35,192 nucleotides of DNA from JBOFCO01 sp051646105 (lineage in GTDB: Bacteria; Pseudomonadota; Alphaproteobacteria; Rhodobacterales; Rhodobacteraceae): the NCBI GenBank assembly GCA_051646105.1, contig JBOFCO010000144.1, positions 1 through 35,192 of the forward strand, given 5' to 3'. The notes under the pieces were generated by a model that did no database searches, was not told the origin of the DNA, and saw nothing but the letters and a program-made list of their open reading frames with translations. Shown one piece after another: positions 7,230 through 15,146 of this stretch. A program made the translations under genes and the position numbers. How positions within the stretch are numbered: position 1 is the stretch's first letter; every line of letters starts with the position of its first letter.

Positions 7230-8793
7230 GTTCGCGGCCGCCGCAACGGTTGCCGTCATCATTGCTCTTCCAGTCTCGGCGGAACCGCCGCTGTCGGCGA
7301 TTGACTGGCTGTCGGAATCGGTGGCCACACCCGCCGCCATGACCGTCCCGAACGCAGGGCCGGCCAATCCGCTGCGTCTGACGCCGCAAGCGGTGCGCAA
7401 ACCCGGCGTCGCGCGCAATGTCCTGCCAGAAAAGATAACGGTGCAGTCGCTTGATGCGCCGCAGCTTGACGCAGTTGGCCTGTTGCCCCCGGCAACGACC
7501 GGCCTGCCGCGCAATCTGTGGGGCAGCACCCCGCAGGCCGACCTGATCGCACTGCTGCGGCGCGAGCGTGTGGATACCCTGCCCGCCGTGCAGAGCCTGC
7601 TTTACATGCTGCTTCTGGCCGAGCTTGACCCCCCGCGCGATTCCGATGGCAGCGGCGCGCTGCTGATGGCACGGGTTGACAGGCTGCTTGATCTGGGCGC
7701 GCTGGATCAGGCGGCGGCGCTTCTGGAACAGTCGGGGGCCGCGACGCCGGAACTTTTCCGCCGCGCCTTCGATGTGGCGCTTCTGCGCGGCGAAGAGGAT
7801 GCGGTCTGCGACGGCATGTTGCGTTCCCCCGGTATCGCCCCAACGCTGACGGCGCGCATTTTCTGCCTGGCCCGGGCCGGGGACTGGAACGCCGCCGCGC
7901 TGACGTTGCGCACGGCCGAAAGCCTTGGCCAGGTCGATGCAGCAGATGGCGAGTTGCTTGCGCGTTTCCTTGACCCCGACCTGTATGAGGATGAGCCACC
8001 CCTGCCACAGCCGCAACGGCCGACGCCGTTGATCTGGCGGATATTCGAAGCCCTGGGTGAACCCATACCGACAACCGGCCTGCCCGTCGCCTTTGCCAAT
8101 GCCGACCTGCGGGCGAATACCGGCTGGAAGCAGCAACTGGATGCGGCGGAACGGCTGGCCCGCAACGGTGCCATCGCGCCCGCGCAGGTGTTCGCGCTCT
8201 ATGATGCCGGGCGCCCCTCGGCCTCTGGCGGGATATGGGACAGGATCAGCGCTGTGCAACGGCTGGAACAGGCACTGGCCTCGCGCGATGCAGCAGCGGT
8301 TTCGGCCTTGTTGCCCGAAGCCTATGCCATGGTTGCCGAGGCCGAGCTTGAGGTGCCCTTTGCCGAGGCCTATGCGGAGCGGGTACTTGCCCTGCCCGTG
8401 GAAGGGCGCGGCGCACGTGTCGCATGGCGCATGGGAATGCTCTCCACCGATTACGAAACCGTCGCTGCACGCAACACCGCCAGCGGCTCGCAGGAACGCT
8501 TTGCCGAAGGGGTGGCCCGCGGAAACCTTGCCGGGCTGGCCACGCAAGATGGCCTGACGCGGGCGATTGCTGTGGGTTTTGCCGGGGGGGAGCTTTCGGA
8601 AGCGAACCGTATCCTGCTTGCCGAGGGCAAACAGGGAGAGGCACTGTTGCGGGCGCTGGACGGGATCACCGACGGCGTGAAGGGTGACCTGCGCGCCGTT
8701 TCCGAAGCACTGGCCCTGCTGCGCAGCATCGGCATGGAAAACGATGCCCGCCGTATCGCGCTGGAGCTTATGCTGCTGGAGCGGCGGGGCTGA
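7219..8793 (+). CDS. Exported helical-repeat protein of unknown function
   Basis: 524 aa with a clear signal peptide (MLNRFAAAATVAVIIALPVSA, cleavage before EPP). After a proline-rich region (about 40-95) the rest is Ala/Leu-rich and helical, with repeated segments such as LDLGALDQAAALLEQSG, LARAGDWNAAALTLRTAE and LASRDAAAVSALLPEAY that resemble a TPR/alpha-solenoid. I could not assign a family. Only two cysteines are obvious (VCDGM and IFCLAR, about 23 residues apart), which could form a disulfide in the periplasm. It overlaps the small membrane protein upstream and is followed four bases later by xerD, so the three may be one transcript. It could be a periplasmic scaffold. Confidence 0.85.
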   Translation: MLNRFAAAATVAVIIALPVSAEPPLSAIDWLSESVATPAAMTVPNAGPANPLRLTPQAVRKPGVARNVLPEKITVQSLDAPQLDAVGLLPPATTGLPRNLWGSTPQADLIALLRRERVDTLPAVQSLLYMLLLAELDPPRDSDGSGALLMARVDRLLDLGALDQAAALLEQSGAATPELFRRAFDVALLRGEEDAVCDGMLRSPGIAPTLTARIFCLARAGDWNAAALTLRTAESLGQVDAADGELLARFLDPDLYEDEPPLPQPQRPTPLIWRIFEALGEPIPTTGLPVAFANADLRANTGWKQQLDAAERLARNGAIAPAQVFALYDAGRPSASGGIWDRISAVQRLEQALASRDAAAVSALLPEAYAMVAEAELEVPFAEAYAERVLALPVEGRGARVAWRMGMLSTDYETVAARNTASGSQERFAEGVARGNLAGLATQDGLTRAIAVGFAGGELSEANRILLAEGKQGEALLRALDGITDGVKGDLRAVSEALALLRSIGMENDARRIALELMLLERRG

Positions 8794-8797
8794 GGCC

Positions 8798-9724
8798 ATG
8801 TCGGACAGCCGCGCCATTTCCACCTTTCTGGCCGCGCAGGCCGCAGAACTTTCCGCCGCGAACAATACGCTGCTCGCCTATGGTCGCGACCTCAAAGACG
8901 CTGCGGATCACTTCTCTGACCGGGGCGGTTCTCTGTGCGGTGCCAGCCGGGCCGATGTCGAGAATTATCTTGTGTCCTGTGAAAGATCAGGGCTGTCGAC
9001 AGCAACCCGTGCGCGCCGGCTGTCGGCGCTGCGCCAGTTCTTCCGGCACAGGGTCGAGGATGGTCATCGCAAGGACAATCCTGCCATCCAGATCACCGGC
9101 CCGGGTCGCGCCCGCCGCCTGCCCGGCACCCTGACCGAGGCCGAGGTCGAGGCGTTGCTTGCCGCCGCGCGCCGGATGGGCCGGACGGACGACGACAGGC
9201 GGCGGGCCACCTGCCTGATGGAACTGCTTTATGCCACGGGAATGCGGGTCAGCGAGCTCGTCGGGCTGCCCGTCGCTGCCGTGCGGGGCGACCCGGCCAT
9301 GATTCTGGTGCGCGGCAAAGGTGGCAAGGAACGGATGGTGCCCTTGTCGGGTCCCGCCCGCACAGCACTGGCGGAATGGCTGACGGTGCGCGACGGGGCC
9401 GAAGCGGCCGCACAGGCCGAAGGGAAACCGGCATCGAAATTCCTGTTCCCTGCCAGCGGCCGGGATGGCCATCTGACCCGGCAGGGCTTTTTCATTCTGC
9501 TGAAATCGCTGGCGCCGTCAGCAGGGATCGCACCCGAACGTGTCACGCCCCATGTGCTGCGCCATGCCTTTGCCACGCATCTTCTGGCCCATGGCGCCGA
9601 TCTGCGGGTCATCCAGACGCTGCTTGGCCATGCCGATGTGGCCACGACCGAAATCTATACCCATGTGCTGGACGACCGGCTGCGGTCACTGGTGCTGACG
9701 CATCACCCGCTGGCCAAGGACTGA
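8798..9724 (+). CDS. xerD: Tyrosine recombinase XerD
   Basis: Site-specific recombinase that with XerC resolves chromosome dimers at dif. 308 aa from the ATG at 8798. The N-terminal core-binding (SAM-like) domain spans about 1-95. The catalytic domain has all expected residues: R150 in ATGMRVSEL, a lysine in RGKGGKER (174/177), H252 and R255 in PHVLRHAF, H278 in LLGHAD and the nucleophile Y287 in TEIYTHV. Assignment as XerD rather than XerC rests on overall look and on context next to the aro genes; no phage or integron genes are nearby. The start is four bases after the stop of the exported protein gene. Confidence 0.9.
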   Translation: MSDSRAISTFLAAQAAELSAANNTLLAYGRDLKDAADHFSDRGGSLCGASRADVENYLVSCERSGLSTATRARRLSALRQFFRHRVEDGHRKDNPAIQITGPGRARRLPGTLTEAEVEALLAAARRMGRTDDDRRRATCLMELLYATGMRVSELVGLPVAAVRGDPAMILVRGKGGKERMVPLSGPARTALAEWLTVRDGAEAAAQAEGKPASKFLFPASGRDGHLTRQGFFILLKSLAPSAGIAPERVTPHVLRHAFATHLLAHGADLRVIQTLLGHADVATTEIYTHVLDDRLRSLVLTHHPLAKD

Positions 9725-9767
9725 CGCGATCAAACGCCCTGCCCAGAAAAACTGAAGGTTATTCCTG

Positions 9768-11081
9768 ATGGACCATCCGGCAACGAATTTCGATCTGTCC
9801 TTCTGGATGACCGTCGGGGCTATCCTGATCCTGCTTATGATGTCGGCCTTTTTCTCTGGCTCTGAAACCGCCTTGACCGCCTCTTCGCGCGCCAAGCTGC
9901 GCGCGGCAGCGGACCGGGGTGACAAGGGCGCCGAGGCGGCCTTTGATCTGACACAGGAAAACGAAAGGCTGATCGGCTCGCTGCTGCTGGGCAATAATGT
10001 CGTGAACATCCTGTCTGCCTCGCTTGCAACGGCGCTGCTGACGCGGCTGTTCGGGGATGGTGGCGTGGCCGTGGCGACTTTCGTGATGACAGCACTGGTG
10101 CTGATCTTTTCCGAAGTTCTGCCCAAAACCTATGCGATCAACAACCCGGAACCGGTCGCCGCCCGTGTCGCCCGCATCGTCGAGATTCTGGTGCGGCTGC
10201 TCTCGCCGCTGGTGGCATTGGTCCGGGCGATCGTCGGGGTCATCCTGCGCCTGTTCGGCGTGCGGGCTGACCCCAACCGCGACATGTTTACGGTTCGTGA
10301 CGAAATCGCCGACGCGCTGGCGCTGGGCCATTCCGAAGGTATCGTCCACAAGGAAGACCGGGATCGTCTGATGGGTGTTCTTGACCTGTCAGAGCGCACC
10401 ATCGAGGAAATCATGCGTCATCGCAGCCAGGTCGAGATGATCGATGCTGGCGCCCCCCCCGGCGAAATCCTGTCAGCGGTGCTTGGTTCTGCGCACACCC
10501 GCCTGCCGCTGTTCAAGGGAGAGCGCGAAAATATCGTGGGCGTCCTGCATGCCAAGGATCTGTTGCGGGCTGTCGACAAACTGGTGCGGGGAGAGGACGG
10601 CGATCTTTCCTCGATCGCGGAACTTGATGTGCTGTCGGTGGCGATGAAGCCCTATTTCGTACCGGAAACCACGGCCCTTGATGAACAGATGCGCGAATTC
10701 ATCAAGCGTCGCAGCCATTTCGCGCTGGTCGTCGACGAATATGGCGCGCTTCAGGGACTGATAACGCTGGAGGACATCCTTGAAGAAATCGTGGGAGAGA
10801 TCGCCGATGAATTCGACATCGATGCCGACCACCCGCTGAAAACCGGAGAGGAAGGCGAGGTCATCATCGACGGCGGAATGTCCATCCGCGACCTGAACCG
10901 CGCGATGGACTGGTCGCTGCCGGATGACGAGGCGAACACGGTTGCGGGGCTGGTAATCCACGAGGCACAACAGATCCCGGAAGCCGGTCAGGTGTTTTCC
11001 TTTCACGGCTTCCGGTTCGAAGTGGTGCAGCGCAAGGAAAACCGCATCACCCGCATCAACATCCGCCCCCTGCCCGGCTAA
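9768..11081 (+). CDS. CNNM/CorC-type membrane protein with CBS domains (TlyC-like)
   Basis: 437 aa. An N-terminal DUF21/CNNM transmembrane domain (about 1-190) carries the signature FFSGSETALTASS and LLLGNNVVNILSASLAT. Two CBS domains follow (about 210-340; HTRLPLF, GVLHAKDLL, FALVVDEYGALQGLITLEDILEEIVGEI), then the small CorC_HlyC domain, which ends in the last 80 residues. Members of this family are linked to magnesium or cobalt efflux; the older name is hemolysin. AAGG lies ahead of the ATG at 9768. The end is convergent with the DUF853 gene across a hairpin. Confidence 0.93.
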   Translation: MDHPATNFDLSFWMTVGAILILLMMSAFFSGSETALTASSRAKLRAAADRGDKGAEAAFDLTQENERLIGSLLLGNNVVNILSASLATALLTRLFGDGGVAVATFVMTALVLIFSEVLPKTYAINNPEPVAARVARIVEILVRLLSPLVALVRAIVGVILRLFGVRADPNRDMFTVRDEIADALALGHSEGIVHKEDRDRLMGVLDLSERTIEEIMRHRSQVEMIDAGAPPGEILSAVLGSAHTRLPLFKGERENIVGVLHAKDLLRAVDKLVRGEDGDLSSIAELDVLSVAMKPYFVPETTALDEQMREFIKRRSHFALVVDEYGALQGLITLEDILEEIVGEIADEFDIDADHPLKTGEEGEVIIDGGMSIRDLNRAMDWSLPDDEANTVAGLVIHEAQQIPEAGQVFSFHGFRFEVVQRKENRITRINIRPLPG

Positions 11082-11089
11082 TCAATCGC

Positions 11090-11111
11090 AAAAGCCGTGT
11101 CAGCGGCTTTT
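11090..11111. terminator. Bidirectional terminator hairpin between convergent genes
   Basis: AAAAGCCG-TGTCAG-CGGCTTTT forms a perfect 8-bp stem with a 6-base loop; its A/T ends give a short U-run on either strand. It serves the forward CBS gene (stop 11081) and the minus-strand DUF853 gene, whose stop codon (11100-11102) lies in the loop. Confidence 0.7.
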
Positions 11112-12650
11112 GAACAGGCTGCCCAGAATCCCGCGCACGATCCGGCGGCCGGTGGTGCCGGTCAGTTCCTTGACCACGGTCTTGGTCAACTGCTCGCCAA
11201 AAGTGGCCTGCTGCCGTCCGCCCGTTTTCGGGGCGGCAGGTGTTTCATCGAACCGCCGCAGATTCTTCAGGCCATCGTCGAACTGCTTCACCTGCATTTC
11301 CTGCGCCTCGGCGGCGGCGGCTTCGTCCGCGGCGGCCTTGGTGCGCGCTGCCAGTTTTTCAAAGGCGCTCTCACGGTCGACGGCTGTGTCGTATTTCCCG
11401 GCGACGGGCGATGCCGCCATGACCTGGCGGCGCGCGGCATCGTCCAGCGGGCCAAGCTGGCTGGATGGCGGGCGGATCAGGCAGCGTTCGACCATGCCCG
11501 GTGCCCCCTTGGCGTCCAGAAAGGATGTCACAGCCTCGCCCGTGCCGACTTCCTTGATTGCGGTTTCAGTGTTGAAACGCGGGTTGGGGCGATAGGTTTC
11601 CGCCGCCTTTTCAAGGTCTTTCTGATCCTTGGGGGTAAAGGCGCGCAGCGCATGCTGCACCCGGTTGCCCAGCTGCCCCAGAATGCTGTCGGGCACATCC
11701 GCAGGGTTCTGCGTGATGAAATAGATGCCCACACCTTTCGACCGGATCAGACGCGCGACCTGTTCAACCTTTGTGACCAGCGCCTTCGGCGCGTCGGTGA
11801 ACAGAAGATGCGCCTCGTCAAAGAAGAACACGAACTTCGGCTTGTCGGGATCGCCCACCTCTGGCAGTTGCTCGAACAGCTCTGACAAAAGCCACAGCAA
11901 GAAGGTGGCATAAAGGCGCGGGGCACCCATCAGCGTGTCGGCGGCAAGGATGTTGATGCGGCCGCGCCCCTCGGCATCCGTCAGCATCATGTCGGAAAGT
12001 TCCAGCGCGGGTTCTCCGAACAGCTTGGTGCCGCCTTCGTTTTCCAGAACCAGCAAACGGCGCTGAATGGTGCCGACCGTGGCGGGTGACACATTGCCGT
12101 AGCGCAGGGTCAACTGATCGGCATTTTCGCCGATCCAGACCAGAAGCGCCTGCAAATCCTTGAGGTCCAGCAGCGCCAAACCTTCTTCATCGGCCAGACG
12201 GAAGGCAATATTCAGCACACCTTCCTGCGCTTCGGACAGTTCCATCAGCCGCGACAGCAACAGCGGGCCCATCTCGGCCACGGTGGTGCGGATCGGATGG
12301 CCCTTTTCGCCATAGAGATCCCAGTAGGTCACGGGACAGGCGGCATATTTCAGGTCCAGCCCGATGGTCGCCGCGCGCTTCATGAAAGGTTCGTGCAGCT
12401 TGTGGCTTTCCGATCCGGCAGCAGCCATGCCCGACAGATCGCCCTTCACGTCCGACATGAACACCGGCACACCCGCCGCCGAGAACGCCTCGGCCAGCAC
12501 CTGTAGGGTGACGGTCTTGCCCGTCCCTGTCGCCCCGGCAATCAGTCCGTGGCGGTTGCCCATGCGCAGAAGCAGATTCTGGGGCGTCGTATAGCCTTCG
12601 CCACCGCCGCCAACGAAAATGCTGTCCTGAATGTTTGCCGCGTCGCTCAC
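11100..12650 (-). CDS. DUF853 family HerA/FtsK-like ATPase
   Basis: 516 aa from the GTG at 12650, which has GGAGG five bases ahead; the open frame runs further upstream, but without homology. It has a Walker A GATGTGKT at residues 39-46 (followed by VTLQVLAEAF), a Walker B-like FVFFFDEAHLLF and a later RSKGVGIYFITQNPADVPDSILGQLGNRVQHALRA-type region typical of the HerA/VirB4 group. E. coli YjgR is a relative; its function is not settled. The tail has an Ala/Glu-rich stretch before a basic end. It is a cytoplasmic ATPase, possibly acting on DNA. Convergent with the CBS protein gene. Confidence 0.88.
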   Translation of the reverse strand: MSDAANIQDSIFVGGGGEGYTTPQNLLLRMGNRHGLIAGATGTGKTVTLQVLAEAFSAAGVPVFMSDVKGDLSGMAAAGSESHKLHEPFMKRAATIGLDLKYAACPVTYWDLYGEKGHPIRTTVAEMGPLLLSRLMELSEAQEGVLNIAFRLADEEGLALLDLKDLQALLVWIGENADQLTLRYGNVSPATVGTIQRRLLVLENEGGTKLFGEPALELSDMMLTDAEGRGRINILAADTLMGAPRLYATFLLWLLSELFEQLPEVGDPDKPKFVFFFDEAHLLFTDAPKALVTKVEQVARLIRSKGVGIYFITQNPADVPDSILGQLGNRVQHALRAFTPKDQKDLEKAAETYRPNPRFNTETAIKEVGTGEAVTSFLDAKGAPGMVERCLIRPPSSQLGPLDDAARRQVMAASPVAGKYDTAVDRESAFEKLAARTKAAADEAAAAEAQEMQVKQFDDGLKNLRRFDETPAAPKTGGRQQATFGEQLTKTVVKELTGTTGRRIVRGILGSLFKSR

Positions 12651-12853
12651 CCTGACCTCCGAAGTTACTGCCCCGCGCCGGATGTGCCCCGGACGCAGCC
12701 AAAATACATTCTTAACCAGGATGCGCCAGTCTTGACCGCGCCTGTCCGGTGCATTGCTCCGGGCACGGCTTCCTCCCTGTCTCACTGGCCGCGCCGACGA
12801 TCGGCGCGGCTTTTTCCTTTTGTTTCAGGTTTCTGGGGCTGAAAAATTCTGTG
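12651..12853. other. Intergenic stretch before ialB, first part
   Basis: No credible open frame. The minus-strand promoter of the DUF853 gene should lie here. On the plus strand a TTGACC at 12732 has no good -10 partner at 17 bp. The plus strand then carries CTTCCTCCCTG (around 12769-12779), which would be complementary to a Shine-Dalgarno, and a strong terminator at 12788. Confidence 0.5.
12788..12820 (+). terminator. Strong rho-independent terminator with no upstream gene on its strand
   Basis: GCCGCGCCGA-CGA-TCGGCGCGGC is a perfect 10-bp stem with a 3-base loop, followed by TTTTTCCTTT. It works only on the plus strand; the minus-strand reading has no U-run. The nearest plus-strand gene upstream ends at 11081 and has its own terminator, so it probably ends an unannotated transcript. 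Confidence 0.85.
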
Positions 12854-12882
12854 TTGACGCAAGGCCACGAACCGCCTAGCGT
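12854..12882 (+). promoter_or_regulatory. Sigma-70-type promoter upstream of a candidate small RNA/leader
   Basis: TTGACG (12854-12859), a 17-bp spacer, and TAGCGT (12877-12882). This is the best promoter match in the window. The predicted transcription start is about 12889-12891, at or next to an ATG at 12891. Confidence 0.65.
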
Positions 12883-12888
12883 CACGCG

Positions 12889-12962
12889 CAATGACTAAGT
12901 CGGCCAGTCCGACGGGGAGAAAAAATTGGAAAAGGGGTCGCTTGCGGCCCTTTTTCTTTTTT
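12889..12962 (+). ncRNA. Candidate ~74-nt small RNA or ialB transcription attenuator
   Basis: The stretch runs from the predicted start of the promoter above to a terminator. It contains a small hairpin GTCGG-CCAGT-CCGAC (12899-12913), then an A/G-rich single-stranded region (GGGGAGAAAAAATTGG), and ends in the hairpin GGGTCG-CTTG-CGGCCC (12935-12950, one G-U pair) extended by A-U pairs and followed by TTTTTCTTTTTT. This layout is that of a bacterial small RNA with a terminator tail. Alternatively it is the leader of ialB (start 13120), with conditional termination. An open frame from the ATG at 12891 to a TGA at 13070 (59 codons) passes through the terminator and is described separately. Confidence 0.55.
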
Positions 12963-13070
12963 GTCGACTGCCTGTCCGGCATCATCGGCACCGCATCGCT
13001 GCGGCAGAAAATCGCGCGCGTGTTGCGCCCCGCCGGTCATTTCCGGACTGACACCCGCCGACCGGCATGA
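12891..13070 (+). CDS. Possible leaderless 59-aa open frame across the terminator
   Basis: The frame starts MTKSASPTGRKNWKRGRLRP and then reads the terminator T-run as four phenylalanines. The ATG lies at the predicted transcription start, so translation would be leaderless. The basic N-terminus and the phenylalanine run are dictated by the RNA structure, which argues that it may be accidental. If it is translated, ribosomes on it would disrupt the hairpin and favour read-through into ialB. Weak support. Confidence 0.2.
   Translation: MTKSASPTGRKNWKRGRLRPFFFFVDCLSGIIGTASLRQKIARVLRPAGHFRTDTRRPA
12930..12962 (+). terminator. Rho-independent terminator 160 bp ahead of ialB
   Basis: Six-bp GC stem (12935-12940 with 12945-12950, loop CTTG), extended by G-T and A-T pairs, followed by TTTTTCTTTTTT. 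It ends the candidate small RNA or acts as an attenuator. Confidence 0.75.
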
Positions 13071-13119
13071 TACATCGCGCCCACAGGCAAATAAGCGACG
13101 AGATACGAAGGAAAACGAT

Positions 13120-13857
13120 ATGTTCGACGCAAAGACTTCGCTGGCACTGGTTATGGCGCTGGGCTTCGCGCTTTCCGCCCAGGCCCAGGAAACGGCCCCC
13201 GCCGACGCCCCCGCAACCACCGAGCAGCCTGCGGCTGAAGCACCGGCAGCCGAGACCCCAGAGACCGGCGTTCCCGTCGATCAGGTCGGAGAGATGTCGA
13301 TGGGCCAACCCACGGAGGATGGCGTCGGTTCGGTCTATGACGTTGCCGAACATGGCGATTGGACGGTGCGCTGCATCAAAAGCGGCGAAGCCACCGACCC
13401 ATGTGAACTTTACCAGCTTCTCAAAGATGAAAACGGCAATTCCGTTGCCGAAATCAGCCTGTTCCACCTGCCGCCGGGCGGCGAGGCCGTCGCGGGTGCC
13501 ACGATCATCACGCCGCTGGAAACCCTGCTGACCCAGATGATCACCATGAAGGTCGACAGCGGCCAGTCCAAGCGTTACCCGTTTACGTTCTGCGCCACGC
13601 AGGGCTGCGTGTCGCGCGTGGGCTTCACCGCGGCAGAGATCGAAGGGCTGAAAAAAGGCAACAAGGCGGAACTCATCATCGTGCCCGCCGTAGCACCTGA
13701 CGAAAAGGTCACGCTTGGCCTGTCGCTGAAGGGTTTCACCGCCGGCTACGATGCAGTAGCACAGCCCGTGCCCGCGCAGGCGGCCGCGGGGGAGGCGCCT
13801 GCCGAAGCCCCGGCAGAGGCACCCGCCGAGGAACCGGCAGAAGCGCCTGCCGAATAA
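13120..13857 (+). CDS. Invasion-associated locus B (IalB) family exported protein
   Basis: 245 aa. The ATG at 13120 has GAAGGA seven bases ahead. A signal peptide (about 1-22, ending ALSAQA) is followed by an Ala/Pro/Glu/Thr-rich linker (to about 50), the IalB domain (about 75-215) and a C-terminal tail of repeated APAE units. The domain has EHGDWTVRC, DPCELYQLL and the pair FTFCATQGCVSRVGF; four cysteines fit two disulfides in the periplasm. The family is named for Bartonella, where it aids red-cell entry; in free-living relatives it is a periplasmic or envelope protein of unclear role, so the name should not be read as pathogenicity. A terminator follows at 13881. Confidence 0.9.
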   Translation: MFDAKTSLALVMALGFALSAQAQETAPADAPATTEQPAAEAPAAETPETGVPVDQVGEMSMGQPTEDGVGSVYDVAEHGDWTVRCIKSGEATDPCELYQLLKDENGNSVAEISLFHLPPGGEAVAGATIITPLETLLTQMITMKVDSGQSKRYPFTFCATQGCVSRVGFTAAEIEGLKKGNKAELIIVPAVAPDEKVTLGLSLKGFTAGYDAVAQPVPAQAAAGEAPAEAPAEAPAEEPAEAPAE

Positions 13858-13880
13858 GCGGATCGTTTTCAGGAAGACCG

Positions 13881-13906
13881 ACGCCGCCCCATCCGGGCGG
13901 CGTTTT
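13881..13906 (+). terminator. Rho-independent terminator of ialB
   Basis: ACGCCGCCC-CATCC-GGGCGGCGT is a 9-bp stem followed by a short T-run (GTTTTC). It lies 23 bp after the ialB stop, between ialB and the convergent KAS gene. Confidence 0.75.
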
Positions 13907-13937
13907 CACTTTCCGGCGCTGTCCCCGCCTGGCGCGG

Positions 13938-15146
13938 CTATATTGTCGACAGGGCAATCACCGCGTTCATGCCGCCAAAGGCAAAGGCGTTCGACAGCAC
14001 CACATCCACCTTTGCTTCGCGCGCAGTGTTGGGCACCACGTCAAGCGCGCATTCCGGGTCCGGCTCCTCGTACCCGATTGTGGGGGCTATGACGCCATCC
14101 TTCAGCGCCATGATGCAGGCCAGAAGCTCCACGGCGCCGGTGCCGCCGATCAGATGCCCGTGCATCGACTTGGTCGACGATATCATCAGCCGGTCGGCAT
14201 GATGGCCAAAGGCATGTGCGACGGCGGCGCATTCGGTCTTGTCGTTCGCTGTCGTGCCGGTGCCGTGGGCATTGATATAGCCGACCTGATCGGGGTTCAG
14301 CCTTGCATCCCGCAGCGCCCCGGCTATGGCCCGCTCCGCGCCCTGCTGGCTGGGCATGACAATATCGGCGGCATCCGATGTCATGGCGAAACCGCGCACC
14401 TCGGCCAGGATTTCCGCGCCCCGTGCCCGCGCGTGTTCATATTCCTCGAACACGAACACCGCCGCGCCCTCGCCCTGCACCATGCCGTTGCGGTTCAGAC
14501 TGAACGGACGGCAGGCATCCTTTGACATGACGCGCAGCCCTTCCCAGGCCTTGATCCCCCCGAAGCAAAGCATCGATTCCGACCCGCCGGTCAGCATCGC
14601 CCGCGCCATGCCGGATCGTACCATCTGGAACGCCAGCCCCATCGCATGGTTTGAACTGGCACAGGCGGTAGCGACACTGAACGAAGGACCCTTCAGATTG
14701 AACTCCATCGAAACGTGGCTGGCCCCGGCGTTGTTCATCAGCTTGGGCACGACAAAGGGGTGAACGCGGTTCTTCCCCTCTTCATAGACGGTGCGATAGT
14801 TTTCATCCCAGGTGTTCACGCCACCCGCCGCCGTGCCCAGCACCACTCCGGCCTCATATCCCAGCCTGCCGTCAAAGTTCAGGCCGGACTGCGCCACGGC
14901 CTGCCGCGCCGCCAGAAGCGTGAACTGCGTGAACTTGTCGTAAAGCACGATCTGCTGGCGGTTGAACCAGGATTCCGGTTCCCACTGGTGAACCTGCCCG
15001 CCGATCTGGATCGCAAGCCGGTCCTTGTCGCGGATATCCAGGGCGGTGATCCCGCAACGCCCTTCACGGAATGCGGCAAAGGTGCCCGCCACATCATGTG
15101 CCAGCGCATTTATCGTCCCGGCGCCGGTAATGACGACCCGCTTCAT
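13938..15146 (-). CDS. Beta-ketoacyl-ACP synthase, KAS II (FabF)-like
   Basis: Condensing enzyme that extends acyl chains with malonyl-ACP. 402 aa with a complete thiolase fold: catalytic C162 in VATACASSNHA, H294 in AHGTGTTANDK and H331 in KSMHGHLIGGTG, and the C-terminal FGGMNA. It starts MKRVVITGAGTINALAHD, close to but not the usual FabF sequence; the QQIVLYDKFTQFTLLAARQA segment is KAS II-like. The start overlaps the stop of an acyl carrier protein gene as ATGA, and lpxD lies just upstream. Given that it is coupled to its own ACP, I infer a dedicated role in making a special acyl chain rather than bulk fatty acid synthesis. A symbol beyond fabF-like is not justified. Confidence 0.88.
   Translation of the reverse strand: MKRVVITGAGTINALAHDVAGTFAAFREGRCGITALDIRDKDRLAIQIGGQVHQWEPESWFNRQQIVLYDKFTQFTLLAARQAVAQSGLNFDGRLGYEAGVVLGTAAGGVNTWDENYRTVYEEGKNRVHPFVVPKLMNNAGASHVSMEFNLKGPSFSVATACASSNHAMGLAFQMVRSGMARAMLTGGSESMLCFGGIKAWEGLRVMSKDACRPFSLNRNGMVQGEGAAVFVFEEYEHARARGAEILAEVRGFAMTSDAADIVMPSQQGAERAIAGALRDARLNPDQVGYINAHGTGTTANDKTECAAVAHAFGHHADRLMISSTKSMHGHLIGGTGAVELLACIMALKDGVIAPTIGYEEPDPECALDVVPNTAREAKVDVVLSNAFAFGGMNAVIALSTI

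Noticed and set aside
8798..9724. Integrase of a mobile element
   Set aside because: XerD residues and length; no attachment site repeats, phage or transposon genes nearby, and neighbours are core genes.
9768..11081. Hemolysin/toxin
   Set aside because: The hemolysin name for this family is historical; the DUF21, CBS and CorC_HlyC order indicates a metal-transport type protein.
13740..13857. APAE repeats at the IalB C-terminus as a functional repeat array
   Set aside because: A low-complexity Ala/Pro/Glu tail common in exported proteins; no sign of a structured repeat domain.
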